Assembly (NCBI GenBank): GCA_947623845.1 | Contig: CANQHM010000048.1 | Coordinates: 1 to 9,231, forward strand | Direction: 5' to 3' | Length of the DNA stretch: 9,231 nucleotides | Origin: an uncultured Bacilli bacterium | GTDB lineage: Bacteria > Bacillota_I > Bacilli_A > RF39 > UBA660 | Part shown: piece by piece, positions 1 to 7,373 of the stretch | How the letters are laid out: each line of letters starts with the position of its first letter | Numbering within the stretch: the stretch's first letter is position 1 | The notes under the pieces: model-generated | What the model saw: the letters and a program-made list of their open reading frames with translations, nothing else | Told to the model about the DNA's origin: nothing | Database searches by the model: none | Program-made: the position numbers and the translations under genes

Positions 1-45
1 TAAACTAACACATTTTATTTTGCAATAATTTTTAAGTAAAAACTA

Positions 46-74
46 AAGACTTTTCGTCAGAAATTTGGTACAAT
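46..74 (+). promoter_or_regulatory. Putative extended -10 promoter of uvrB
   Basis: TACAAT at 69-74 is preceded by TGG at 66-68, which gives an extended -10 element. A weak -35 (AAGACT, 46-51, only the GAC matching consensus) lies 17 bp upstream. Transcription would start near position 81, giving a leader of about 40 nt. No GAAC-N4-GTTC-type LexA site is visible in positions 1-120. Confidence 0.5.
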
Positions 75-103
75 AAACTAGATTTATTTGGTTAATAATA
101 ATT

Positions 104-113
104 AAGGAAGTGA
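104..113 (+). promoter_or_regulatory. Strong ribosome binding site of uvrB
   Basis: AAGGAAGTGA differs from the full anti-SD complement AAGGAGGTGA at one position and ends 7 nt before the ATG at 121. This supports that start. An ATG at 112-114 overlaps the site but is out of frame and opens only a few codons. Confidence 0.8.
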
Positions 114-120
114 TGAAAAT

Positions 121-2073
121 ATGTTTAAATTAGTATCAAAGTATGAACCTAGTGGGGATCAACCCGAAGCGATAAAAGAATTAGTAGATGGTTTAAATGA
201 GGGTAAAAAAGAACAAGTACTACTAGGTGCTACTGGAACAGGTAAAACTTTTACGATTGCCAATGTTATTGCTAGTGTTAATAAACCTACTTTAGTTTTA
301 GCTCATAATAAGACTTTAGCTGGTCAGTTATATAGTGAGTTTAAAGAGTTGTTCCCTGAAAATCATGTAGAGTATTTTGTTTCCTACTACGATTATTATC
401 AACCTGAAGCTTATGTTCCTAGTAGTGATACTTATATTGAAAAAGATTCCTCTATTAATGATGAAATTGATGAATTAAGACATGCCGCCACGAGTGCCCT
501 AATCAACAATCGAGATGTCATTGTCGTAGCTTCCGTATCTTGTATCTATGGTATTGGCGAAAAAGAAGAATACGAAAATATGATGCTTACTTTAAATGTC
601 GGCGATACCATAAGAAGAAATGATATTATTAACAAACTAATTGATATGACTTATGAACGCAGTGATATCGATTTCCATAGAGGAACCTTTAGAGTAAGAG
701 GGGACGTTATTGATATCATTCCCATTAATGAAAAATCTAGTGGAATAAGAATCGAATTATTTGGTGATGAAGTAGATAAAATAATGACTTTTGATCCCGT
801 TACCGGTGCCGTTAGTGCCAGTAAAAAATCGGTTTCCATATTCCCTGCCAGTCACTTCGTAACTAGTCCCGAAAAAATGACAGAAGCCATTAGAAGAATA
901 GAAGAAGAACTTAAAGAAAGATTACAAGTTTTACATGATAATAATAAATTAATTGAAGAACAAAGATTAAGAGAAAGAACTAATTATGATTTAGAGATGT
1001 TAAAAGAAACTGGTTTCTGTAGTGGAGTGGAAAATTATTCCCGTCATTTGGCTTTAAGAGGGGAAGGAGAGACACCCGCAACTTTAATGGATTTCTTTCC
1101 TAAAGATTTCTTATTAGTAGTCGATGAATCCCATGTTACTTTACCCCAAGTAAGAGGAATGTATAATGGGGATCATATGCGGAAGCAAACGCTTGTCGAT
1201 TATGGATTTCGTCTTCCTAGTGCGCTAGATAACCGACCTTTAAAATTTCCCGAATTTCAAGATAAAATAAATCAAGCAATTTATGTTAGTGCGACCCCGG
1301 GGGATTATGAACTTGAAGAAACTAAAGGCGAATATGTAGAACAAATTATTCGGCCAACTGGGTTACTTGATCCTACTGTGGAAGTTAAACAAACGGAAGG
1401 TCAAATCGATGATATCTTGGAACAAATAAAACTTCGAATGGAAAAGAATGAAAGAGTTTTAATAACAACTTTAACAATTAGAATGGCCGAAGAATTAACC
1501 AATTATTTAAAAGAAATGAATATTAAAGTAGCATACTTACATAATGAAGTAAAAACTTTAGAAAGATTAAAAATTATTCATGATTTACGAGCTGGTAAAT
1601 ATGACTGTGTTGTGGGTATTAATTTATTAAGAGAAGGTATTGATATTCCCGAAGTTAGTTTAATATGTATTTTAGATGCCGATAAACAAGGATTTTTAAG
1701 AAGTGAGCGAAGTTTAATCCAAATTATTGGGCGTTGTGCAAGAAATGCTTCAGGACATGTTATAATGTATGCTGATACTGTAAGTGAATCCATGGAAAAA
1801 GCGATTAACGAAACTAAAAGACGGCGTTCTATTCAAGAAAAGTATAATAAAGATCATGGTATAACTCCGAAAACGATTATTAAAGAAATTCGTGAAGTAA
1901 TTTCAAATATTAATCCAGAAGAAGAAATTAAGGAAGAAAAACTAAGTAAGAAAGAACGTCAAAACCTAATGCTTAAAGTAGAACAAGAAATGCGGGATGC
2001 GGCGAAGAATCTTGATTTTGAGAGAGCTATGGAATTACGGGATATCTTATTTGAATTAAAAAGTGGAGAATAA
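121..2073 (+). CDS. uvrB: Excinuclease ABC subunit B (UvrB)
   Basis: UvrB is the damage-verifying helicase-like subunit of UvrABC nucleotide excision repair. UvrA loads it, it clamps DNA with its beta-hairpin, and it recruits UvrC for incision. The 650 residues are near the usual family length. The N-terminus carries the UvrB start motif (YEPSGDQP), Walker A GATGTGKT at residues 36-43, the Tyr-rich beta-hairpin region [13 protein letters not shown] at about 89-101, and a Walker B DESH box at 335-338. Helicase motif VI reads QIIGRCARN around 534-542, where the family more often has GRAARN. The C-terminal UVR domain (about 614-648), which contacts UvrC, is intact. The start follows a near-perfect ribosome binding site. 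No uvrA is adjacent and no clear terminator follows. In Bacillus uvrB is an SOS gene, but no LexA box is visible here. Confidence 0.98.
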   Translation: MFKLVSKYEPSGDQPEAIKELVDGLNEGKKEQVLLGATGTGKTFTIANVIASVNKPTLVLAHNKTLAGQLYSEFKELFPENHVEYFVSYYDYYQPEAYVPSSDTYIEKDSSINDEIDELRHAATSALINNRDVIVVASVSCIYGIGEKEEYENMMLTLNVGDTIRRNDIINKLIDMTYERSDIDFHRGTFRVRGDVIDIIPINEKSSGIRIELFGDEVDKIMTFDPVTGAVSASKKSVSIFPASHFVTSPEKMTEAIRRIEEELKERLQVLHDNNKLIEEQRLRERTNYDLEMLKETGFCSGVENYSRHLALRGEGETPATLMDFFPKDFLLVVDESHVTLPQVRGMYNGDHMRKQTLVDYGFRLPSALDNRPLKFPEFQDKINQAIYVSATPGDYELEETKGEYVEQIIRPTGLLDPTVEVKQTEGQIDDILEQIKLRMEKNERVLITTLTIRMAEELTNYLKEMNIKVAYLHNEVKTLERLKIIHDLRAGKYDCVVGINLLREGIDIPEVSLICILDADKQGFLRSERSLIQIIGRCARNASGHVIMYADTVSESMEKAINETKRRRSIQEKYNKDHGITPKTIIKEIREVISNINPEEEIKEEKLSKKERQNLMLKVEQEMRDAAKNLDFERAMELRDILFELKSGE

Positions 2074-2109
2074 TACTTGCATTTATTTTTAATTATCTTC
2101 TTTGTTTCA

Positions 2110-2138
2110 TAGACGATTTTCTAATTTTATGATATTAT
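2110..2138 (+). promoter_or_regulatory. Promoter of the pyrophosphatase operon
   Basis: TATTAT at 2133-2138 is preceded by TGA (2130-2132), an extended -10. The -35 TAGACG at 2110-2115 matches TTGACA at four of six positions with a 17-bp spacer. The start would be near 2145, giving a leader of about 20 nt that contains the ribosome binding site AAAGAGGT (2151-2158). Its presence suggests that the downstream genes need not be co-transcribed with uvrB. Confidence 0.6.
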
Positions 2139-2165
2139 TATAAAGAATAGAAAGAGGTATCTATT

Positions 2166-3782
2166 ATGGAAGTTACATATATCTTTGGACATAAAAAACC
2201 AGATACAGATTCTGTTGTCGCAAGTATCGCCTTATCTTATTTAAAAAATAAATTAGGTGGTAATGCAACACCTCGTCTTTTAGGTAGTGTTAATAAAGAA
2301 ACTAAATTTGTTTTAGATTACTTTGGTTTTAAAGAACCTAAATACCTAAATGATGTTAAAGTAGAAATTAAAGATATGTTATATAATACGAATGCTTATA
2401 TTAATGAAAATAGTTCTATCTATGATGCCTTTAATATGATGCAAAATCTAAGTGTTACGGGACTTCCTATTGTTAATGAGAATCGTTTATTAGTAGGGTA
2501 TACTAATTTAAAAGAAATAGCTAAGTTTTTAATAAAAGGGGATATCTATAATATTCATTCTAATTATAATAATATTGTAAAGGTTGTAGAAGGCGAAGAA
2601 GTCTTAAAATTTGATAGAGAGATTACGGGTTCTTTAATTACGGCGGCTTATAGTAGTAGTACTTTTACTAGTGAAATAAAATTAGATAATAATAGTATCT
2701 TAGTGGTAGGAGATAGACAAAATATTATTGCTTATGCCATTGATACGAAAGTAAAACTTATTGTCGTAGTAGGAGGTAGTAGTATTAAAGCAGACTTACT
2801 TACTAAAGCCGCTAAAAACAAAGTAAATATTATTTTTACGAAGAATAATACTTATACGACGATTAATAAAATAAAACTAGCTAATTATGTTAAATTTATT
2901 AATACTAATGAAAATCCTATTACCTTTGGATATAGTGATACTAGGGATGACTTTATTGATGCCGCGAATCATTTTGGTCATACGAATTACCCCGTTGTTA
3001 CGAAAGAAAATAAGTGTGTAGGGATGCTTCGCTTAGTAGATGCCAATAACTTTAAAAAGAAAAAAGTAATTTTAGTAGATCATAACGAATTAGAACAAAG
3101 TGTAGATGGTTTAGAACAAGCTGAAATTCTAGAAATAATTGATCATCATAAATTAGGGACGATTGGTACTAATAATCCTATTAATTTTCGGAGTATGCCC
3201 GTAGGATGTACTAATACTATTATCTATAAATTATTTCAAGAAAGTAATCTACCTATTCCAAAAGAATTAGCGGGGATTATGTTAAGTGCAATTTTATCTG
3301 ATACCTTAATGCTTAAAAGTCCAACCACTACTAAAATAGATCGTGAAGTCGCTAGTACCTTATCTTTAATTTGTGAACAAGATATTAATACTTTGGGAAT
3401 GCAAATATTTAAAGCGGGTAGTTCTATTAAAGGGTTAAGTGCTAATGAAATAATATATAGTGACTTTAAAGAATTTAAACATGATGATGAAAAAATTGGG
3501 ATTGGGCAAATAACCACTTTAGATATCGAAGAAATCTTAGGACAAAAAGAAGAATACTTACAAGAATTAAATAAAATGGAACAAAATGGTTATAAGTTAG
3601 CGCTACTATTTATTACCGATATTATAAATAATGGTAGTTATTTGTTGTATAATAATAAAGGAGAGAGTATAATAAAGAATGCTTATAATTTAAGCAATAT
3701 TGAAGAAGGCGTCTATTTAAAGGGGATAGTATCTAGAAAAAAACAAATGGTACCACCAATTTTAGACTACTTAGAAAAATAA
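2166..3782 (+). CDS. Putative Mn-dependent family II inorganic pyrophosphatase with CBS and DRTGG regulatory domains
   Basis: The enzyme hydrolyses pyrophosphate to phosphate in the cytosol, pulling biosynthetic reactions forward. The DHH-type metal ligands of family II are all visible: H9, D13 and D15 in GHKKPDTDS, D305 in VDHNE, D326-H327-H328 in IDHHK, and D379 in LSDT. The C-terminal substrate-binding SRKKQ (R524, K525) is also present. Canonical PpaC enzymes are about 310 residues. Here about 240 residues are inserted after the first motif: one CBS domain (about 64-122), a DRTGG-like domain (about 140-243), and a second CBS domain (about 246-300). In characterised CBS-PPases such domains bind adenine nucleotides (AMP inhibiting, ADP activating), so control by energy charge is expected by homology. 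The gene is first in a likely operon with the two genes that follow. AAAGAGGT 7 nt upstream supports the start. Confidence 0.93.
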   Translation: MEVTYIFGHKKPDTDSVVASIALSYLKNKLGGNATPRLLGSVNKETKFVLDYFGFKEPKYLNDVKVEIKDMLYNTNAYINENSSIYDAFNMMQNLSVTGLPIVNENRLLVGYTNLKEIAKFLIKGDIYNIHSNYNNIVKVVEGEEVLKFDREITGSLITAAYSSSTFTSEIKLDNNSILVVGDRQNIIAYAIDTKVKLIVVVGGSSIKADLLTKAAKNKVNIIFTKNNTYTTINKIKLANYVKFINTNENPITFGYSDTRDDFIDAANHFGHTNYPVVTKENKCVGMLRLVDANNFKKKKVILVDHNELEQSVDGLEQAEILEIIDHHKLGTIGTNNPINFRSMPVGCTNTIIYKLFQESNLPIPKELAGIMLSAILSDTLMLKSPTTTKIDREVASTLSLICEQDINTLGMQIFKAGSSIKGLSANEIIYSDFKEFKHDDEKIGIGQITTLDIEEILGQKEEYLQELNKMEQNGYKLALLFITDIINNGSYLLYNNKGESIIKNAYNLSNIEEGVYLKGIVSRKKQMVPPILDYLEK

Positions 3783-3801
3783 TTATTTAATAGGGGGATT
3801 T

Positions 3802-4302
3802 ATGGAAAAGTTTAAACCAGTTAATTTAGTTAATTATAATAATGAGTTATCAGTTCATATTTATGTTAATTATTTAAGAGAATATATTGCTAGCTTAAAA
3901 GAAGATATAGATATATTATTTGCTAGTAATATTTTGATATTTTATTTTAATGCAATGAATTTTCGGGATGATTTTGCTAGTTATATTAGTTATGAAAATT
4001 TAGAAGAGTATGAATTTTATAAAACATATGATGATGGGCATACTATTTTAACGTTATTACTAAAATGGTTAAATTATACGAAAGGCGAAAAGGGCGAGGA
4101 ATTAGTAGAATTAATAAATGAATTTAGTTATATTATAGGTTATTCCTTTACGAAAGAAGATGTTCAAGAATATTTAATTAGTCTTATGAATTATATTGCT
4201 AAAGTTAACCAAATAGAATGTGACTTTAAAGATTATGTCTTTGATGATGATCTAGTATTAAAAAGAAAAATAGAATATTTTTCTCCAAGTTATAAAATAT
4301 AG
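3802..4302 (+). CDS. Hypothetical 166-residue acidic protein
   Basis: I do not recognise this protein. It begins 19 nt after the pyrophosphatase gene behind a G-rich ribosome binding site (AGGGGGA at 3792-3798), and it ends 15 nt before the SDR gene, so it is very probably the middle gene of a three-gene operon. The sequence is rich in Tyr, Asn, Leu, Asp and Glu. It has no signal peptide and no clear transmembrane segment, although a short hydrophobic stretch (ILFASNILIFYF, about residues 38-49) is present. The pattern suggests a soluble, mostly helical protein. No Cys/His metal motif or nucleotide-binding loop is visible. Codon use resembles its neighbours and the reading frame is uninterrupted, so it is likely a real gene. 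Nothing in the sequence assigns a function. Confidence 0.85.
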   Translation: MEKFKPVNLVNYNNELSVHIYVNYLREYIASLKEDIDILFASNILIFYFNAMNFRDDFASYISYENLEEYEFYKTYDDGHTILTLLLKWLNYTKGEKGEELVELINEFSYIIGYSFTKEDVQEYLISLMNYIAKVNQIECDFKDYVFDDDLVLKRKIEYFSPSYKI

Positions 4303-4317
4303 AAAGGGTTTGATTAT

Positions 4318-5070
4318 ATGGTAGCACTTATTACTGGAGCAAGTAGTGGAATAGGAAGGGATATCTCAAAAACTTTAAGTAATTTAGGGTATGACTTAGT
4401 TGTAGTAGCAAGAAGAAAAGATTTACTACTTAAATTACAAGAAGAAGTGAAGACGAAGGTTGAGATCATTGAATTAGATCTATCTAAGGAAGAAAATGTT
4501 TATAAGTTATATGAAAAAACTAAAGGAAGAGTAGATTTCTTAATTAATAATGCTGGGTTTGGCTTATTTGGTATGACTTATAAAACAGATTTAGATACGG
4601 AACTTAAAATGATTGATGTTAATGTTAAATGTGTGCATATTTTAACTAAATTATTTTTACAAGAATTTGTTAAAAAAGATAAGGGAAGAATTTTAAATGT
4701 GGCTTCTTCCGCTGGGTTTATGGCAGGACCTCGTCTTAATACTTATTATGCTACCAAAAACTATGTTTTAAAATTTACCATGGCGATATATGAAGAATTA
4801 AGACAAATGAAAAGTAATGTCCATATTAGTGCGTTATGTCCGGGACCAGTTAATACCGAATTTAACCGGGTTGCCAAAGGAAAATTTGAACTAAAGGGCT
4901 TATCTTCCGAGTATGTAGCTAAATATGCTATTAAAAAATCTTTAAAAAATAAATTATTAATTATTCCAGGAATGACAATGAAAATAGGGGTATTTATGAC
5001 CCGTTTTGTTCCTTATAAATTACTATTAAGAATAACTTATGGTATTCAAAAAAGAAAAGAAAATAACTGA
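4318..5070 (+). CDS. Short-chain dehydrogenase/reductase (SDR), classical type
   Basis: This is a cytosolic NAD(P)-dependent oxidoreductase with a Rossmann fold; the substrate cannot be read from sequence. The cofactor motif TGASSGIG spans residues 6-13, and Arg32/Arg33 after beta-2 favours NADP(H). NNAG is at 77-80. The catalytic set is N102, S130, Y143 and K147 (YxxxK), followed by the CPGPVNT motif that is typical after the active site. The 250-residue length is normal for classical SDRs. The C-terminal 40 residues are basic and hydrophobic, as in DltE/YqjQ-type SDRs, and may contact membrane or partner. It sits 15 nt behind the hypothetical gene with ribosome binding site AGAAAGGG (4301-4308). 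The TGA stop lies inside the terminator hairpin that closes the operon. Confidence 0.95.
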   Translation: MVALITGASSGIGRDISKTLSNLGYDLVVVARRKDLLLKLQEEVKTKVEIIELDLSKEENVYKLYEKTKGRVDFLINNAGFGLFGMTYKTDLDTELKMIDVNVKCVHILTKLFLQEFVKKDKGRILNVASSAGFMAGPRLNTYYATKNYVLKFTMAIYEELRQMKSNVHISALCPGPVNTEFNRVAKGKFELKGLSSEYVAKYAIKKSLKNKLLIIPGMTMKIGVFMTRFVPYKLLLRITYGIQKRKENN

Positions 5071-5098
5071 AAAATTTTTCAGTTATTTTAATGTTTTT
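5060..5098 (+). terminator. Perfect palindromic terminator overlapping the SDR stop codon
   Basis: Arm AAAATAACTGAAAAA (5060-5074) is exactly complementary to 5075-5089, which reads TTTTTCAGTTATTTT. A realistic fold has an 8-bp stem, AACTGAAA with TTTCAGTT, closed by the central A/T bases, followed by ATTTTAATGTTTTT. The TGA stop of the SDR gene (5068-5070) is within the left arm. Being symmetric and flanked by A and T runs, it could also stop transcription from the other side. Confidence 0.85.
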
Positions 5099-5099
5099 A

Positions 5100-5129
5100 T
5101 TGACGAACTTAAGTTTGCAGTAGTATAAT
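5100..5129 (+). promoter_or_regulatory. Promoter of the dinD-like gene
   Basis: The -35 TTGACG (5100-5105, five of six consensus bases) and a perfect -10 TATAAT (5124-5129) are separated by 18 bp. Transcription would start near 5136. The heptamer GTAGTAT occurs at 5120-5126 and again at 5131-5137 across the -10 and start region. Confidence 0.85.
5104..5117 (+). promoter_or_regulatory. LexA (SOS) operator of the dinD-like gene
   Basis: CGAACTTAAGTTTG is a near-palindrome with the Gram-positive LexA/DinR core CGAAC-N4-GTTYG. From memory it differs at two of 14 positions from the Bacillus subtilis dinB box. It begins inside the -35 and fills the spacer, so bound LexA would block RNA polymerase. 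The downstream gene belongs to a family named for damage induction, which independently supports an SOS role. Confidence 0.8.
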
Positions 5130-5181
5130 CGTAGTATGCAGTAAATAAATTAGAGTTTTCTATAGATTGGAGGGTTTTTAA

Positions 5182-6003
5182 ATGAATAATATAGAGAATT
5201 ATAATGAAAAAATATTTGAAGATATTAAGCATATCGACGAAGATGGAAATGTTTATTGGTATGCAAGGGAGTTGATGGTAGTTTTAGAATATAAAAGGTG
5301 GGATAAGTTTAGCAATGTTATAAACAGTGCTAAAATAGCTTGTACAAAAAGCAATAATGTTGTTGAGGACCATTTTTCCCAAGTGGGAAAAATGGTTGAA
5401 ATAGGATCTGGAGCTAAAAGATCTTTAATTGATTATAAACTTTCAAGATATGCGTGTTATTTGATAGTACAAAATAGTGATCCAAATAAAGAAGTAGTAG
5501 CATTAGGTCAAACTTATTTTGCTGTTCAAACGCGTAAAATGGAACTAACGGAAGCGGAATACAACTTATTAAGTGAAGATGAAAAAAGACTTTATCGTCG
5601 TAGAAAAGTTAGTAGCGGTAACAAAGTTTTATATGGTATAGCGAAAGAAAAAGGGGTAAAAAATTTTGATAGATTTACCAATGCCGGTTATAAAGGATTA
5701 TATAATGGGGAAACCGCTAATGACATTGCTAAAAGAAAAGGATTAAGATATCGGGAAGATATTTTAGATAATATGGGTAGTGCGGAGCTTGGAGCTAATA
5801 TATTTCGTATCGATTTAACTGAAGATTTATTAAAAAAACAAAAAGAAAAAAGTGAAAGTTTAGCAACTGATACACATTATAATGTTGGTAAAGCCATTAG
5901 AGAAACTATTGCTAAATTAGGTGGAACGATGCCAGAAGATTTACCAACTCCTAAAAAATCTATTAAAGAATTAAAGAAAGAAGCGAAAGAACTACAAGAA
6001 TAG
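5182..6003 (+). CDS. dinD: DNA damage-inducible protein D (DinD-like, Bro-N-like fold)
   Basis: DinD proteins are LexA-controlled in E. coli, where DinD is reported to inhibit RecA-DNA filaments; the role in other bacteria is unclear. The 273 residues match the family length. The N-terminal part resembles a Bro-N/phage antirepressor domain: WYARELMVVLEY at 26-37, then W40 and F43, and AC at 53-54. This is followed by the diagnostic stretch DHF (63-65), DYKLSRYACYLIVQNSDP (84-101) and ALGQTYFAVQTRKMEL (107-122). The C-terminal region carries the conserved NAGYKGLYNGETA and GSAELGANIFRI motifs and ends in a Lys/Glu-rich tail. The start follows GGAGGG (5169-5174) by 7 nt. The gene has its own LexA-box promoter and a hairpin terminator, so it is probably monocistronic. 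It lies immediately upstream of the RloAB pair, a setting typical of accessory islands. Confidence 0.93.
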   Translation: MNNIENYNEKIFEDIKHIDEDGNVYWYARELMVVLEYKRWDKFSNVINSAKIACTKSNNVVEDHFSQVGKMVEIGSGAKRSLIDYKLSRYACYLIVQNSDPNKEVVALGQTYFAVQTRKMELTEAEYNLLSEDEKRLYRRRKVSSGNKVLYGIAKEKGVKNFDRFTNAGYKGLYNGETANDIAKRKGLRYREDILDNMGSAELGANIFRIDLTEDLLKKQKEKSESLATDTHYNVGKAIRETIAKLGGTMPEDLPTPKKSIKELKKEAKELQE

Positions 6004-6086
6004 TTATTAAATAATTCATAATTTGCTAAATATTTTAAATACTAAATAATATAATATTAGTACAAAAATAGTTATATTTTGAGCAA

Positions 6087-6123
6087 TTTTAGGAGAAATA
6101 TTCTCTTAAAACTTTACTTTTTT
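6087..6123 (+). terminator. Terminator of dinD, abutting the rloA promoter
   Basis: TTTTAGGAGAA (6087-6097) pairs with TTCTCTTAAAA (6101-6111) over 11 positions, including one G-T (G-U in RNA) pair, around a 3-nt loop. It is followed by CTTTAC and a run of six T (6118-6123). It lies about 84 nt after the dinD stop. It could instead serve as an operator upstream of rloA. Confidence 0.65.
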
Positions 6124-6141
6124 ACAAAAAAATGCTAATAT
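6113..6141 (+). promoter_or_regulatory. Promoter of the RloA-RloB operon
   Basis: The -35 TTTACT (6113-6118) and extended -10 TGC-TAATAT (6133-6141) are separated by a 17-bp spacer. The predicted start is near 6148, giving a leader of about 18 nt that carries AAAGGAAG (6151-6158), 7 nt before the ATG. No LexA box is visible, so this operon appears to be controlled separately from dinD. Confidence 0.7.
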
Positions 6142-6165
6142 GTTCATGAGAAAGGAAGCGTTATT

Positions 6166-7365
6166 ATGTTATTACAATTTAAATTTAAAAATCATAAATG
6201 TTTTTATGATGAAACTTTTTTAGATTTAATGGCAACTCAGGAAAAAAGACATATTGAATCAACAATTAGTGTTAATGGTAATAATATTTTACCAGTTATT
6301 GCCATTCATGGTGCTAATGCCTCAGGGAAAAGTAGTGCTCTTGAAGCATTAGATTTTATGTTTGAATTTATAAAACTTTCTAATAAAATAGATATCAATA
6401 GTGATCTTCCTACCAACCCATTTGTATTTAGTACTAAAAGTCTTAATGAAAATAGTGAATATGAAGTATCAGTTTGTTTAGGTAATAACGAATATCGATA
6501 TGGCTTTTCATTAAATAAAAACAAAATTGATGAAGAATGGTTATATACCAAAAGATTTGCTTTAAATACTAGGGCTAAAGAAAAAGTAATTTTTGAAAGA
6601 GCTAATAGTAAAGTATCATTTGGAAAATCTTATGGTACATACGAAAAAACTTGGAATCTATTTGGAAGTGATATTAATTTAAATACCAATAAATTATTAG
6701 TATTAAGTAATATTGCGATTAAAGAAAAATCAGGGATTTTAAGAGATTTATATGAATATATTTGTAAATTTGATTTTAGAATTGAAAGTGAATTTCGAAA
6801 AGTTAGTGTAGATATTTTAAATCAAAATGATTCAGTATATAATAAATTTCAAAAAATTATAAATGAATTTGATCCTTGTTTATTAGGAATTACTATTGAA
6901 ACTATTGATACTAACGAAGGGAAAAAATACAATATTAGTGGCGTTCATAAAAATATTGATGATCCAGCAAACAATACCTTAATTCCATTACATTTAGAAT
7001 CTAATGGTACTATTCGTATATTTAATATTATGCCTGCAATTTTAAAAAATCTTGAAGTAGGTGGGTTACTTTGTATTGATGAAATAGATGTAAAATTACA
7101 TCCGTTATTATTCAAAAAAATTGTACAAATGTATATGGATAAAACAATTAATAAAAATAATGCCCAATTAATTTATACGGCCCATTCAACATTTTTATTT
7201 AATAGTAATGATTTAAGAAGAGATGAACTATATTTAGTTGATAAAGATGAATTTGGAAAGTCAAAGTTATACTCATTATCAGAGTTTAGAAATTTACGTG
7301 TTGATGCTGATTATGAAAAAAAATATCTTTCTGGACAATTTGGGGCTATTCCATACGAGAAGTAG
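6166..7365 (+). CDS. rloA: RloA/AbiLi-type AAA (ABC-like) ATPase, putative phage defence
   Basis: This 399-residue ATPase belongs to the AAA15-like group (RecF/SMC-type heads) found in OLD, PARIS, AbiL and related defence systems. Walker A GANASGKS is at residues 49-56. The ABC-signature-like ESNGTIR is at about 278-284, Walker B LLCIDE at 301-306 (D305, catalytic E306), and the switch histidine is H340 in YTAHST. The N-terminus (QFKFKNHKCF) is the usual start of these proteins, where a RecF-like beta sheet precedes the P-loop. The gene has its own promoter and is followed 8 nt later by an RloB-type gene. RloA and RloB were first noted as restriction-linked genes in Campylobacter, and the same pairing is AbiLi/AbiLii in Lactococcus. 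I infer that the ATPase senses infection and controls its Toprim partner. No restriction-modification gene is in view. Confidence 0.87.
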   Translation: MLLQFKFKNHKCFYDETFLDLMATQEKRHIESTISVNGNNILPVIAIHGANASGKSSALEALDFMFEFIKLSNKIDINSDLPTNPFVFSTKSLNENSEYEVSVCLGNNEYRYGFSLNKNKIDEEWLYTKRFALNTRAKEKVIFERANSKVSFGKSYGTYEKTWNLFGSDINLNTNKLLVLSNIAIKEKSGILRDLYEYICKFDFRIESEFRKVSVDILNQNDSVYNKFQKIINEFDPCLLGITIETIDTNEGKKYNISGVHKNIDDPANNTLIPLHLESNGTIRIFNIMPAILKNLEVGGLLCIDEIDVKLHPLLFKKIVQMYMDKTINKNNAQLIYTAHSTFLFNSNDLRRDELYLVDKDEFGKSKLYSLSEFRNLRVDADYEKKYLSGQFGAIPYEK

Positions 7366-7373
7366 GTGTTTTT

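Noticed and set aside
112..133. Very short out-of-frame ATG frame overlapping the uvrB ribosome binding site and start
   Set aside because: It is only a few codons and too close to the Shine-Dalgarno core to be well initiated; probably chance.
651..839. Minus-strand open frame inside uvrB
   Set aside because: It lies wholly within a well-supported gene, its translation has no recognisable motif, and no promoter or ribosome binding site was seen. The same holds for minus-strand frames at 1578-1793, 3236-3517 and 6306-6551.
5068..5070. TGA possibly read as tryptophan (Mycoplasma-type code)
   Set aside because: Tryptophans in these proteins are TGG, no gene contains an in-frame TGA, and this TGA sits in a terminator hairpin at a natural SDR length.
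6003..6070. Short AT-rich dyads after dinD (such as ACTAA and TTAGT around 6042-6062)
   Set aside because: Arms of about 5 bp with mismatched centres are expected by chance in DNA this rich in A and T; the hairpin at 6087-6111 is far better.
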